From NCBI GenBank assembly GCA_028456385.1, contig JALNQF010000037.1, positions 62,001-126,000 of the forward strand: a stretch of DNA of 64,000 nucleotides. The letters run 5' to 3'. The stretch comes from Ophiosphaerella korrae. Lineage: Eukaryota; Ascomycota; Dothideomycetes; Pleosporales; Phaeosphaeriaceae. The position numbers and the translations under genes are program-made. The notes beneath the pieces were generated by a model. The model saw only the letters and a list, made by a program, of their open reading frames with translations, searched no databases and was not told the DNA's origin. Numbering within the stretch: the first letter of the stretch is position 1; the number at the start of each line of letters is the position of its first letter. Of this stretch, positions 23,929 through 33,863 are shown piece by piece.

Positions 23929-24450
23929 GTAGTCGAGTACTAGACTGCCCGACTCGTTTCCTTTCAATTTTTGTGCATATAGGCCATTGCGTCTGGTGTC
24001 CTGGAGTCATGTGGGTTTACGTCGGAAGATCTTTCTGGGGTTAGATCTATGCGGTATGCGGGAAACGAAAGAAGGGTGTGATTGTATGGAGGGTTAGGTT
24101 GTATTATGGTGGCGCCACAAGTCAATCACCTTCACACCAAATTTACTTTTGAAATCCAAAATGTCCACAGTGTTCCCTAATTTTAATCCTGTGCATGTGC
24201 AAAACACACAGCTCTTTTGTCGGATCTTAGGCATTCTGTTCACTGTGAAGGCAATCTTATTGTCTGGTGCCTTGTTGCCTGTATTTTCACAGTGGATTGG
24301 CTTGGCGATGCACGGGCCTCTATACCCTCAAAAGGCTGTTTGCTCATGCTTTCCGCTCCACAAACCCTCTCCAACTCTCGACGTTTCTTTGAAGTTCTTA
24401 GACACCTAAATTCCATCAATTCTAATACTCTCTTTCAAGTAGCTGCCAAA
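23929..24450. other. Intergenic, nothing recognised
   Basis: Contains the ERV46 3' flank and the 5' UTR of the NXF-like gene. The frame of the downstream gene stays open upstream to about 24217, but that extension is hydrophobic and unlike the family, so I treat it as untranslated. Confidence 0.5.
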
Positions 24451-25599
24451 ATGTCTGGCTTTAGGGGACGCGGACGGGGCGGCCGTGGCCGTGGCCGGGG
24501 CGGTCAAAACTACTTCAGTCAGCAGCAGCAACCAGATGGCGATATGACAATGGATGACACCCGCGAATATACCCCGCGTGGTGGCCGTGGTGGATATCGG
24601 GGCCAGAATTTTCAGAATCACCAAAATCACCAGAATCAAAATCACAACCAGAACCAGAATCAGAACCACGAGTTTACTCCAAGAGGTGGCCGTGGAGGAT
24701 ATCGAGGTGGTCAGAACTTTCAGAACCAGCAAAGCTATCACCATCAATCATCCGAACAGTATCAAGACCGTGACAACAATTATAACAATAATTTCAACAA
24801 CTCACGTGGTCGAGGTCGGGGCGGTAGAGGACGAGGACAGCCATTTCAACAACACACCTCAGATCAGGATCGGACTCGGGCGAAGGAGGAGACTATGGGA
24901 CTCCTGGAAGGATTCCTTGGCCGACGCTACGATCCCAACACCAAACTCCTCGACCTCTCCAACATCATATCTGACGAAGAAGTCCGTAAGTCAGGCATGT
25001 TCGACGACGAGACGACGCAGAAGAAGTTTTTCCCTGCACTCATGGTCGTCTGTGACACCATGCTCCCAAGCCGCGACCAAAAGATCAACGCCATCGAAAG
25101 CATCTCCCTCGCCAACAACAATCAACCCAATCTCAACGTCATCTACGAGCTGGTTAAGTACCTCAACCACATCAAAAACCTCGACCTCTCTGGCAACGCC
25201 TTCCCCACCCTCGGGCCCCTCAAGCCCTGGAAAAACCGCTTCAAGAGCCTTGAACACCTCATCATCAACCCCTTCCCCGAACCCAATTGGGAAGATGAAA
25301 TCACCTCCTGGTTCCCCCGCCTCCGCATCCTTAATGGCAAACAAGTCCGCCCGGACGATATGCAGGCCGAACCCACCGCCGCCCCCGCACTCCCCGTCCC
25401 TGTGCCCACTCCCTCCCCCGCGCCCCCCAACGACGCACAGCAGAAACAGGAAGAAATGATCGCCTTCGTCCAACAAGCTACTAATCTCCGCCGTGACTTC
25501 GCGGTCCAATGCCTCGAGGCTGGGCAGTGGGATTTGCAGCGCGCTAGCGACTTGTTCGCGCAGAGCCGCGACACGTTGCCGCCTGAAGCGTTCAATTAG
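24451..25599 (+). CDS. Short NXF/Mex67-like protein lacking the NTF2-like domain
   Basis: Single-exon frame of 382 residues starting MSGFRGRGRGGRGRGRGG. The N-terminal 140 residues are RGG- and Q/N-rich with repeated TPRGGRGGYRG blocks (two copies), a likely RNA-binding low-complexity region. Next comes the NXF-type leucine-rich-repeat region (LLDLSNIISDEEV, KFFPALMVVCDTML, NLDLSGNAFPTLGPLKPW, FPRLRILNGKQV). After a proline-rich linker the C-terminus is a TAP-C/UBA-like domain (MIAFVQQATNLRRDFAVQCL ... WDLQRASDLF). Canonical Mex67 has an NTF2-like domain, which binds Mtr2, between the LRR and TAP-C parts; here only about 45 Pro/Ala-rich residues lie there. So this is either a paralogue for mRNA-export-related RNA binding or a reduced Mex67. 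Domain calls are by resemblance. Confidence 0.78.
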   Translation: MSGFRGRGRGGRGRGRGGQNYFSQQQQPDGDMTMDDTREYTPRGGRGGYRGQNFQNHQNHQNQNHNQNQNQNHEFTPRGGRGGYRGGQNFQNQQSYHHQSSEQYQDRDNNYNNNFNNSRGRGRGGRGRGQPFQQHTSDQDRTRAKEETMGLLEGFLGRRYDPNTKLLDLSNIISDEEVRKSGMFDDETTQKKFFPALMVVCDTMLPSRDQKINAIESISLANNNQPNLNVIYELVKYLNHIKNLDLSGNAFPTLGPLKPWKNRFKSLEHLIINPFPEPNWEDEITSWFPRLRILNGKQVRPDDMQAEPTAAPALPVPVPTPSPAPPNDAQQKQEEMIAFVQQATNLRRDFAVQCLEAGQWDLQRASDLFAQSRDTLPPEAFN

Positions 25600-25970
25600 G
25601 TGATGGGCGTCACTTCAGTCGAGCGTGCGATGAGTTGTTTTTGATGTTAGCATAGCATAGAAGGCGGGAATGGAAATATGGATTTGGCGTTTGCTCTTTT
25701 TTTTTTTTTTTTTTGGAGGAATGGGGAAGTAATATACCCTGGTGGTAGAGATGTGGTGGACTGTGAAATGAGGAGGGATGGTTCGGATTGATGGGCTTGG
25801 TTGGCGGGGTCTATATAGTGAAAATGGATGCGCTGTGTATGCTCTTGCATACGGTGTACGATGGAAAGATATGATCAAGTCGTGCCCTTCCAATCTACTG
25901 GACTATGTGAGTGTGCTGAATAAATATTCCTTTGTATCTAATGAGACGCCACCAAATGAGATAAACACCT
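25600..25970. other. Intergenic with T-tract
   Basis: Includes an 18-nt run of T (25697-25714) just downstream of the NXF-like gene. No coding potential was recognised. This marks the left edge of the AT-rich, repeat-bearing island. Confidence 0.5.
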
Positions 25971-26062
25971 ATCTACAATCTAACATGCGTCCACCCATAA
26001 CAGAACAAATGACAGGCACGGGCTCCTGACATTACTAACGTGTCTCCCTGCGTTGCGAGACA
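25971..26062 (+). repeat. Truncated copy A of a dispersed inverted-repeat element
   Basis: Matches the right-hand part of the element at 33507-33863: both contain CTACAATCTA, then CATCCACCCATAACAGAACA (GT in place of AT here), then CTGCGTTGCGAGACA against CTGCGTAGCAAGACA. Differences are mostly C/T and G/A transitions. The left terminus was not found upstream, so the copy appears truncated. Confidence 0.6.
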
Positions 26063-26549
26063 GGAGGAGTACCTCGACACTAGTGAACTCGATTTTCGCG
26101 CATACTTCAAAATACAATATAAAACTACCGAAATCCTATATTTGAGCCATTCACGAACATCTAAGACCTATTTAATGTGAATATTACCTTCAGATCATTG
26201 TCATTACGCCAAAGTTACAAAGGATCTTCGTTTAGCACAAAATAGCGCTGAACCACTACTGCGTCGCTATTAATCTAGTATCGTCCATAACTCCTATGCC
26301 TAGACGGTAACGCCTAAACTTATTAGACAATCGTCTTTTACGTTTTCGGCAATTATTAACCATATTGATATTGGCCGCTGTTGAGCCAAAGTCACACATC
26401 GTCGCCACCCCTGTCGATACCTCCAATCATGAGTCTTGCTCTAAGCCAGGATGGCTAAGCCGAAAGCGTGGCTGGGGGGTTTCTGTTTCGGGCTTCGTGC
26501 TAAGCTCCTGAAGCATATACGCCACCTCGTCACGTGCTGTTCAGAAACA
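26063..26549. other. AT-rich intergenic, nothing recognised
   Basis: Low-complexity, AT-rich sequence between the repeat fragment and the LINE relic. Stops are dense in all frames. Confidence 0.45.
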
Positions 26550-28258
26550 ACTTAAGGCTCTCCACTATCGCCAATCCTATTTCTCTTCTTCATCGCAGAA
26601 CTGTTGGAAGCGTTCGGCACGCCACAGGATAAAGTGTTTGGGTTCGGGTTCATCGATGACACCAGTCTCATTACGTGGGGCGATACCGCGGCAGACAACT
26701 GCCGACGGCTCGAGCAGGCGCATACAAAATGTATTGCGTGGGCGAAGCGATACGGAGCCAGATTCGCTCCGGAAAAATACCAGCTGATCCACTTCACGAG
26801 GAAGAGGCGTGACCCTACGGGAGACCTTAAAAACACAGTCCGAATCGAGGGACACTAGTGCCGAGCTGTGCGAAAAGGCTATTCGGATCCTCGGAGTGTG
26901 GGCAGACCCTAAGCTTCAATCGAAGGAGCAAATCCACCAGGGGGAGCTACGTGACCAACACGCCGCCAACGCAGTGAGCTGCCTAGTTGCCCCTACATGG
27001 GGACCAACTATGCGGCGTTCACAGCTCCTGTACACTGAAATCGTACGGCCCACGATCACGTATGGCTCGGAGATCTGTAGCAGGCAGGCAAATGGGTCAC
27101 TAATCACACGCAACGCGACCAAAAAGCCCGAACGGCTGGAAACAGCGTGCCTCCCTCGGGTTACCGGAGCGTACAAGGCAACAAATATCAAGGCCATCCA
27201 GCGCGAAACTGGTACTCTGCCATTACGACTGTGGATGGAAAGGCAACCTCTCCAATATGCGGCTAATACAGCCAACGGCCCGGTTGAGGTCAAGACCCAG
27301 CAAGTGCTTCATAATATCGCAGCGACGCTGCGGCGCCATCACAGGGCAGGAGAAGCCGCACCCCCTCAGCCGCAGGCGCACGCCACACGCCAGTTGGCAA
27401 TCGCAGTGGAGGAGGAGATACGCGAGTGGAAGGATGCTACCGCTAAGAGCCAAGCCCGCCAGGTGCAGCAACGCAGAGAAGGTCGCAATTCAGGAAAGAG
27501 GTCGAAAAGGAAAAAAACGGCCACTGTCTTCGACCAGTGGGCGGAACTACGGTGGCACCGCTAATGGGCCGAGTGCGCACGCCAACGCCGGGAAGGTGCA
27601 ACTACCTGGCGAAACCCATGGAGACAGTAGCCACAGCAATTGTACGACGAGCTCACGAAGGCCGAGACCACCGCACTCTTCTTACTACGAACGGAGACGA
27701 TAGGGCTCAACAGGTGGCTAGCCCAGAGAGGATTCCCGGGTGTTAGCAAGAGCTGCGCATGTGGATGGAACGACCAGACGGTCTACCATATCGTGTTTTA
27801 TGGCCCACGCTTCGACAGGTCCACGCTACTACAACAACTATCGAGCGAAAACCTAGCGACAGTCCTCTCTCGTCCGCGGCAAGCCCGAGCCACGGCGAAA
27901 TGGTTCATCCAACAAGGAGTTCTCGAATAGTTTCGAGTAGTGCGCAAGATTGGGGAGGAGAGGGAATGTAGGATAGATAGGGGATACGCCCCGTTCGAAG
28001 GACCGAACCGGTGGTGAGACTGGCCAGTTTACAGGTCTCGCGCCTTGGAAAAGGCAAGTGTGCTCGAGAGGTCGAACGAAGCAGAATAGCCGTCAGCCCG
28101 CGACGTGCGAACAGCTATATCGTGTAGCCGCACCACGTACGCGACGCAAGGAGCACGGGGGTTTTTTCTCTGTAAAATAGAGGTTTTTAGCCCGTAGAAC
28201 AGTCTGCATGGGCCACAATGCCTCGAACAGACGGTAAATAGAACTTATTATTATTAAT
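26550..28258 (+). mobile_element. Decayed 5'-truncated LINE (non-LTR retrotransposon)
   Basis: Frames in three phases together spell the C-terminal half of a fungal LINE ORF2. The reverse-transcriptase catalytic motif FIDDTSLITW lies near 26660, followed by RYGARFAPEKYQLIHFTRK. After a frameshift comes WGPTMRRSQLLYTEIVRPTI and ITYGSEIC. A later segment at 27640-27930 (LTKAETTALFLLRTETIGLN, then CACGWNDQTVYHIVFYGP) is the usual LINE C-terminal zinc-knuckle-like CxC...H region. The endonuclease and the N-terminal RT blocks are absent, and frameshifts and stops (for example near 27564) break the rest, so it cannot be active. The 3' end is placed at the TTATTATTATTAATT tract near 28258, resembling a short-repeat LINE tail. 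A Tad/I-type clade is likely but not proven. Confidence 0.8.
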
Positions 28259-29749
28259 TCATCACAACGATGACCTGGGAGGAGTAACATGATCATTTAC
28301 AGCATATCGCCTTAGAATTCTATAATCTAACCATGTTCTGGCTAACTTGACGACATCTCTTCAACGTCCTAATAGTTATATAGCGTCATCGCCCTATAAT
28401 TTTTTCAAAGGTTGGACATTAAGGTTGTAGAGCTAGATGTGTTCGTCCTGGGTTAGTTCTGACTGTAAAATTCTGTGAAAGATTCGCTCTTCTGTCTAGC
28501 GGGTACGCAGTTCTCCACGTATTGTTCTATCTGCATCTCTTGGAGTCGATTGCTTGATGCCATATGTGCGACGAAATTTCGTAAGTGTGATTCTTCGTGT
28601 AGCTTTTTTGTCAACAAGGTCTTGGAGATACAGAATCTTGTATAGATACATAATAGCTTCAGCTCTCGGTCTTTGAATTCGAAGGTTTTTAGAGTGAGGA
28701 CACAGTCTGCATGTAAAGGCCTGCTTTATAGCCAAAGGGGCCCAAATGCGGGACCTTCGAGGTGCTGGGTCGTTAGAAGACCCATGGTCCGACGGCAACT
28801 TGTAGTGCCTCACACCAACTTACCAGCTCTTGATGCTCAGCAGAGCCGATTGACATTGGATCTAGTAAGACAGTAAGACACCGAGACACCAAGGTTAAAA
28901 CAAGGCCAGAAAGAGGGATCGTGCCGGATCCAGCGCCAAGCAGCAAGATACTAAATATCGGTCATACCCCTCTTCATCACCTCCAACTCTGTTTTCTATT
29001 TTGTTTCGCTAACTACCCGTGTTTGTCGTTCGGCGTGAGTTGGCAATATATAGAATTTGCACTGCCTCCGAGCGGCTGTACGGGGCTGAGCTGGTGACGA
29101 CGATCTTTATTTCGGGAGGATTCTTGATTGCGATGGGAGATGACGCATCGATCGTGCTGCACAGATCTTGAACCGATGGACCTTGACGCTAAGGCTGGGT
29201 GTGAGGGTGACGCGCTGCAACTCTTGCGGTGAAGTGGAAAGTGTTTGCACGTGATGCGAGGACATTGAAGTTGCTACTTTTCTGATAACGCTCTACCTGC
29301 TCTAAGAATGCGCGAAGCCTCTTCAAACGATCGTGTATCATATACTACTCGACTCAGGTGCACCCAAATTTAGGGAAACGTCCTGCTTTCCACGTGAAAG
29401 TCACATGATCTGCGCTCCGCTTCTCTCTCACTTCCTCGCATGTCGCTGAGTGGGCGTTCTGGACTCTCAGCTTTTTCTGCACAAAGCTGAGCATAGCAAT
29501 GGGAAAGTGGGTCGAGACCTAGAGTTTCCCAAAGTCGTGACTATCACCTTCCCCTTACGGAACTTTTTCAGGCCGAGCAAGTCAGAAGTTGGAGTGTCTA
29601 TTGTTGCATCCATCGACCCATTGCGCGCAATCCGATGAGCTTCGGGTAAAGGATATCGCGGGCCTCTCTGTCTGCAGAAATCGCCTAGCTTATTTTTGTC
29701 TTCCGTCGTCCGTTCTGCACACGATGCTGAACTTAGTCAATCGATTTCG
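28259..29749. other. Long intergenic region, nothing firmly recognised
   Basis: About 1.5 kb. A minus-strand open frame at 28496-28813 (KATRRITLTKFRRTYGIKQS) has some coding-like composition but no recognised domain or splice context. The rest is the LINE 3' flank and the 3' side of the E2-like fusion gene. Confidence 0.4.
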
Positions 29750-32274
29750 TCATGCCGATCCCTGGCGCTCTTCCCATTCCCTATCCTTCCATTTCTTTTC
29801 CAATTCCTTCTTGAGGTTCTCCAAGTCGACCACGGGAGAGTTGGTCCCGGGGCCGGTCGCAGCGAATAGCTTCTCCATCTCCCCTATCTCGAACTCGACG
29901 AAAGAAGGGTGGAGCCTATAGGTAAGTGTGAGCTGCTTGAGATACTCTTTTCCAAGCGCCGCCCCTTCACTCAACTCCCCCTTGAGACAAAGCGCATGTG
30001 TAAGGCTACTCATCGTGAAGAGTAGTCCCGGGTTATCGTCCTCCTTTCTATACCTCCAGTAAGAAAGACGCTCGTCCATTCGACGTTGACCACGCTCTTG
30101 AAATATCTTGAGCGCCTCCCTAAGCAGTTTTGTCGCCTCGTCAAGCTTCGGCGTAGTGCCCTCCTTCACCAGGAAGGCGCCGAGCCGGGCAGATGATAAT
30201 GCCACCATTTGATCGGCACCCGGGCCAGGCTTCAATTTCTTGCACTCCTCCAACTTGGCAGCCAACGATGTCGCGTTTTCGAGTGCATCGATCAGTGGAA
30301 GGGAAAGCTTTTGGACCGGTCGGGCGAATTTGTTGGTCATTTCCCGGACTCTCTGCTCAGAAGTGTAGAAAAAGCCCGTTGGGTGTAGTGCGTTGGGGTG
30401 AAATTCCGACACTCTGGGTTCTAGCCAAGGCCTTTCTTCCTTTGCCTGGGCGAGCATCTTGTGAAAGCTAGAGAGTATACGGCCAAGATACATGTGATAG
30501 CGCGCCCAGGGGTACGCCGACGAACTCCAAAGGCGGGGCCAATCCTTTTCGAAGAGTCCATGATAACGGGGAAGCGTAACACCTGTGAGCGTTTGCCCAA
30601 GAGGTTCCATGAACGGATATCCCACTGGGAGGACAATCTCAACATGAAAAATGCCGCCCGCGTAAGGTGATGAAGAAGGGCCAAGGATGGTCCCTCGAAG
30701 ATGGCGTATGTTGTTTCCTATGGGACTCATACTCAGGAACGGTGGGATATCCGAGTTGAGCATCTGCTGGAGGATGTGAAGGACTCGCCTCTCCGTCGGG
30801 TCTTGTGATTGAGAATATAGACGGATAACTTCTTGTGTGTGCGCTCTGTCGTATCTCTTGAGCCCCTCGAGGGATGTCTGGACGTCCCCTGATGGTGGAC
30901 CGAGTTGATTCCAGTGGATGTCGATGATAAGCTCTTTACCGTTCAGAGTGACATATCTAAGGGCTTGAAGGATTTAGATTAGCCAGATACACCATCGACT
31001 CTCGACTTACCATTGAACAACGAACCTGACTCGGAATGGCTGTCAGGCTCCTTTTTGTTCTCAATGTCCAGACCTTCGCAGGGTTTTCTAGTTGCGCTTG
31101 TCGTTGGGTCAGCCGAGGTGTGGCTGCTACTCTGGAGGGTGCTCGATTCGCTCGGGACCGGGCCTTGCTGGTGAATGGAAGATAGTTGGGATTGATTTTC
31201 AGGCTTTTGGAGGGTTGTTCTTGTTGTGCTTGCCGCTGCGCCGCCAGAGGTGTCACTCCTGGGGAAGTTCGATCCGCTTTGATCGAGGCTCAGCTCACGA
31301 GTTAGCATTAGTCTGGATTGCCTGCCGGCTTCCTTTTCTCCATCCGTGCCCCAGACGGAGTCGGATCGAAGGTGGGATTTGGCATCCTCATCCGTAAGCC
31401 GTTTCGGATTCCGATTGACAGAATGTCGTGGAGACGAGTCTTGGACGGATCCAGATGGACCATTCGTCGTCCTCTTTTCGTCGGTGCCATCTTCTTTCAG
31501 CTTAGGGTGTTCTGGTTCGTCGATGGAATGCCGCGGGGAAGCGTCCAGGACGGATTCGGCATAGCTAGGTATGTCGCCGAAGGACTGCAAAACATTGTCT
31601 GGGAGGAGAGTTTGCAATCGCAGGATCTCTTCCAGAATCCGAGACGTGTCGGTTTTGATAGCAGTGGAGTGTTCGTGAAGAGCTCCTGCATCGCTCTTGA
31701 GCTCTGTGATATCCCGCTTGATGTTTTCGGTGTCGTCCTTGATGTCTCTTGTATCCTGCTTGATGTCGCCAGTATCCCTCCTGATATCTTTCGTAGTGGC
31801 ACTAGTAAAAGATCAGGAATGTCGCGCATCTCAATCCGAGACTACTCACAGCTCGACCGCAACCAGCGCCAGCTCCAAAGCTGACTTTTGCACCTCTAGA
31901 TTCGACCTTAACTTCGCCATATCATCACTCCCACTCAAAGCCCACTTTGCCTTCGTTTTCACATTATTTCCCGAATGCTTTTGAAGCAGGTCCTCAATAG
32001 CATGAACCACGTCATGGCAACTCCCAATGATCTTCACGATGTGAGTCTGGACGACTTTTGGTATGGGTTCATCCCCCGAGGTCGGGTCCGCTGACTCGAA
32101 GTCGTCGGTTGAAAGGGCAAGAGCAGTTTTCAGAGAGACTAGCTCGCTCTTGACGGCATCCTGATCGCTAGGAGCGTCACAAACGGCTCGCACAAAGGTG
32201 TTGATGGTAAAGATAGCTTTGGTGATTGTCCCGGTTAAAGAGACAGCGCCAACGGTGATGGTTAGCGGTTCCAT
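29750..32274 (-). CDS. Fusion of HeLo-like/STAND N-terminal domain with a cysteine-less E2 (UBC/UEV-like) fold
   Basis: Exons on the minus strand: 32274-31850, 31801-31011 and 30963-29750; total 2430 nt, 809 residues, phase kept (donors GTGAGT and GTAAGT; acceptors TACTAG and TTCAAG). Residues 1-142 resemble the fungal N-terminal domain of STAND/cell-death proteins (MEPLTITVGAVSLTGTITKA, IIGSCHDVVHAIEDLL). Residues about 143-200 are a regular D-T/I-K linker (KDIRRDTGDIKQDTRDIKDD...), probably coiled coil. A Ser/Thr-rich disordered stretch follows to about 405. Residues about 463-560 look like an E2 core: VLHILQQMLNSDIPPFLSM as helix 1, then LRGTILGPSSSPYAGGIFHV, then LPVGYPFMEP. The HPN motif and catalytic cysteine expected next are missing, and exon 3 has no cysteine before residue 600. 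The helical C-terminal 250 residues are unassigned. The gene sits near an NLR in a repeat-rich island. Role unknown; a regulated cell-death or allorecognition function is inference. Confidence 0.75.
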
Positions 32275-33506
32275 TGATTCTTGTTCCTAGTTCGCGGTAC
32301 GAGTGGACTGGAGGCATGTGGTTTCTGTAGGCTACGGGTGCAAAAGAGGACGTCAGCCGGCCAGCTCTTGGCAGCAAGAGGGAGTCATGGGTGGGGTAGT
32401 TGTCGTGGAGACTAACGACGAGGAGTGGCTGGCTTGCCATATCAGACAGACATTGTGGCGTTCATCAGCTTGGCAACCGGCGGCAAGGCGGAATGTGCAC
32501 GGTTGTGTGTTTGAGTGGTGGGGAACCAGGCGCCTTTCTGGGGCTGTGCAAGTAGTAATATTCATCCTGCAGACGGAAGGGGAGGCTGTGGAAATCGCGC
32601 TCAAAAGAGCATACATCAATTGTTGCTAATTGGGAAATTTGTTGCCCATTTCTGCGGCTGAGCGGGGACAAGAGGCAAAGCACGATTCCTTCGTCACTCG
32701 AGGTTGGCACGTGGTTGGGTCATGAAAAGTGGCCCACTCGATTGGATGGCCCTACTCGCTTAGAAACGAGAGGTGTTGCGAGATGCGAGATGATCATTGA
32801 TTGAAGAGCTATCCGAGCTGAGCTACTTATATACACAGTGGAGCAGCTCGAGCGGCTCGTGCAGCTCGTGCAGCTCGCTTACTGCTGCGAGCTTACCTGA
32901 ATTGTATGGAGCAGAGCTCTAACTTGCGACAGCTCGGAACCCTGTCGGCTAGCTTAGCTCTACTTAAAACTACTCGCTCTGGCTACAACGTCAGCCTCCT
33001 AGCAAAATTTAGATAGTCGGAGTTACTCGCAAGCAACTAGTTACTGCTCTACTACAAAATCTCGTAATAATAGCTATTGTATGTGGCTCTGCAGCCTCAT
33101 CTTTGAGATCGCGACTTTGGTGAGGGTGGAGCATCACGCGCATAGACACGTTAACATTTTCTCGCCACTAGGGAGGACTGGCGAAACTCTCAGAATACAC
33201 ATTTCTTTAGTTAAGCCAGCCTTCAGAGCTTAGAGACACAATCTCTCTCAGGCTTTATTTCTACTTAGCCCTCCTGAATATGAATAAATTTCTAGAGTCA
33301 TGAATAAGTAGAGAGGTATTGGTAAAGGGGCTATTCAAGCCATTGACCAAGCGATCGACAGCATGACTAGCGCTGCGCTCTTCCTAATCGGAGACTGGTA
33401 TGCTGGAGGAACAATAGCTACAATATCAAAGTGCATTGACCATAATTATGTACAATCGCGATATCGTAACTCGGAAGCTCCGGTCGAAAAAAAGTCTCGA
33501 CACGGC
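32275..33506. other. AT-rich spacer with AGCTCG-rich patch
   Basis: Promoter side of the E2-like fusion gene, then repeat-derived sequence. A compact patch at about 32840-32960 repeats AGCTCG, GCTCGTGCAGCTCGTGCAG and related words in both orientations. No protein is recognised. A short frame at 33363-33554 overlaps the left flank of the next repeat and is not supported as a gene. Confidence 0.45.
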
Positions 33507-33863
33507 GGGTGTCTCGCTACGCAAGAGGGCATATTACTACTTTCCCTGAAATAATTATAGTGTATTATATAGATACTTTGCCGCCTAATTCACGATGAGT
33601 GCTTTATCATTGCGAAAACTTGTCTGTGTATTATAGAGCTACTACTACGCTTTACTACTGCCGTGACCCCTAGAATTGATAGGACATGTTTAAAGGGCAT
33701 GTCGTTACTCTGCTACGCTCTGTTGGATGTCGGCCATCTACAATCTACCATACATCCACCCATAACAGAACAAGCGATAGATATGTCGGCTCGGAAAGCT
33801 TAGAATAATTGCACGCGCGCCTGATACTACTACTAATGTACTTTCCTGCGTAGCAAGACACCC
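33507..33863. mobile_element. MITE-like element with matching termini (copy B)
   Basis: A 357-bp non-coding element. The left end reads GGGTGTCTCGCTACGCA (33507-33523) and the right end, reverse complemented, GGGTGTCTTGCTACGCA (33847-33863): 16 of 17 match, the difference being a C/T transition. Its left 230 bp recur at 41955-42176 and its right 130 bp at 25971-26062, so it is a dispersed family. An internal short palindrome GGACATGTTTAAAGGGCATGTC is shared with the 41955 copy. It encodes nothing and is presumably moved by a transposase elsewhere. Target-site duplication not clear. Confidence 0.72.

Noticed and set aside
24554..25459. Plus-strand open frame of 301 codons
   Set aside because: Second frame of the NXF-like gene, low-complexity Ser/Thr/Ile composition caused by its repeats.
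28496..28813. Minus-strand open frame of 105 codons
   Set aside because: Coding-like composition, but no recognised domain, no splice context and AT-rich degenerate flanks.
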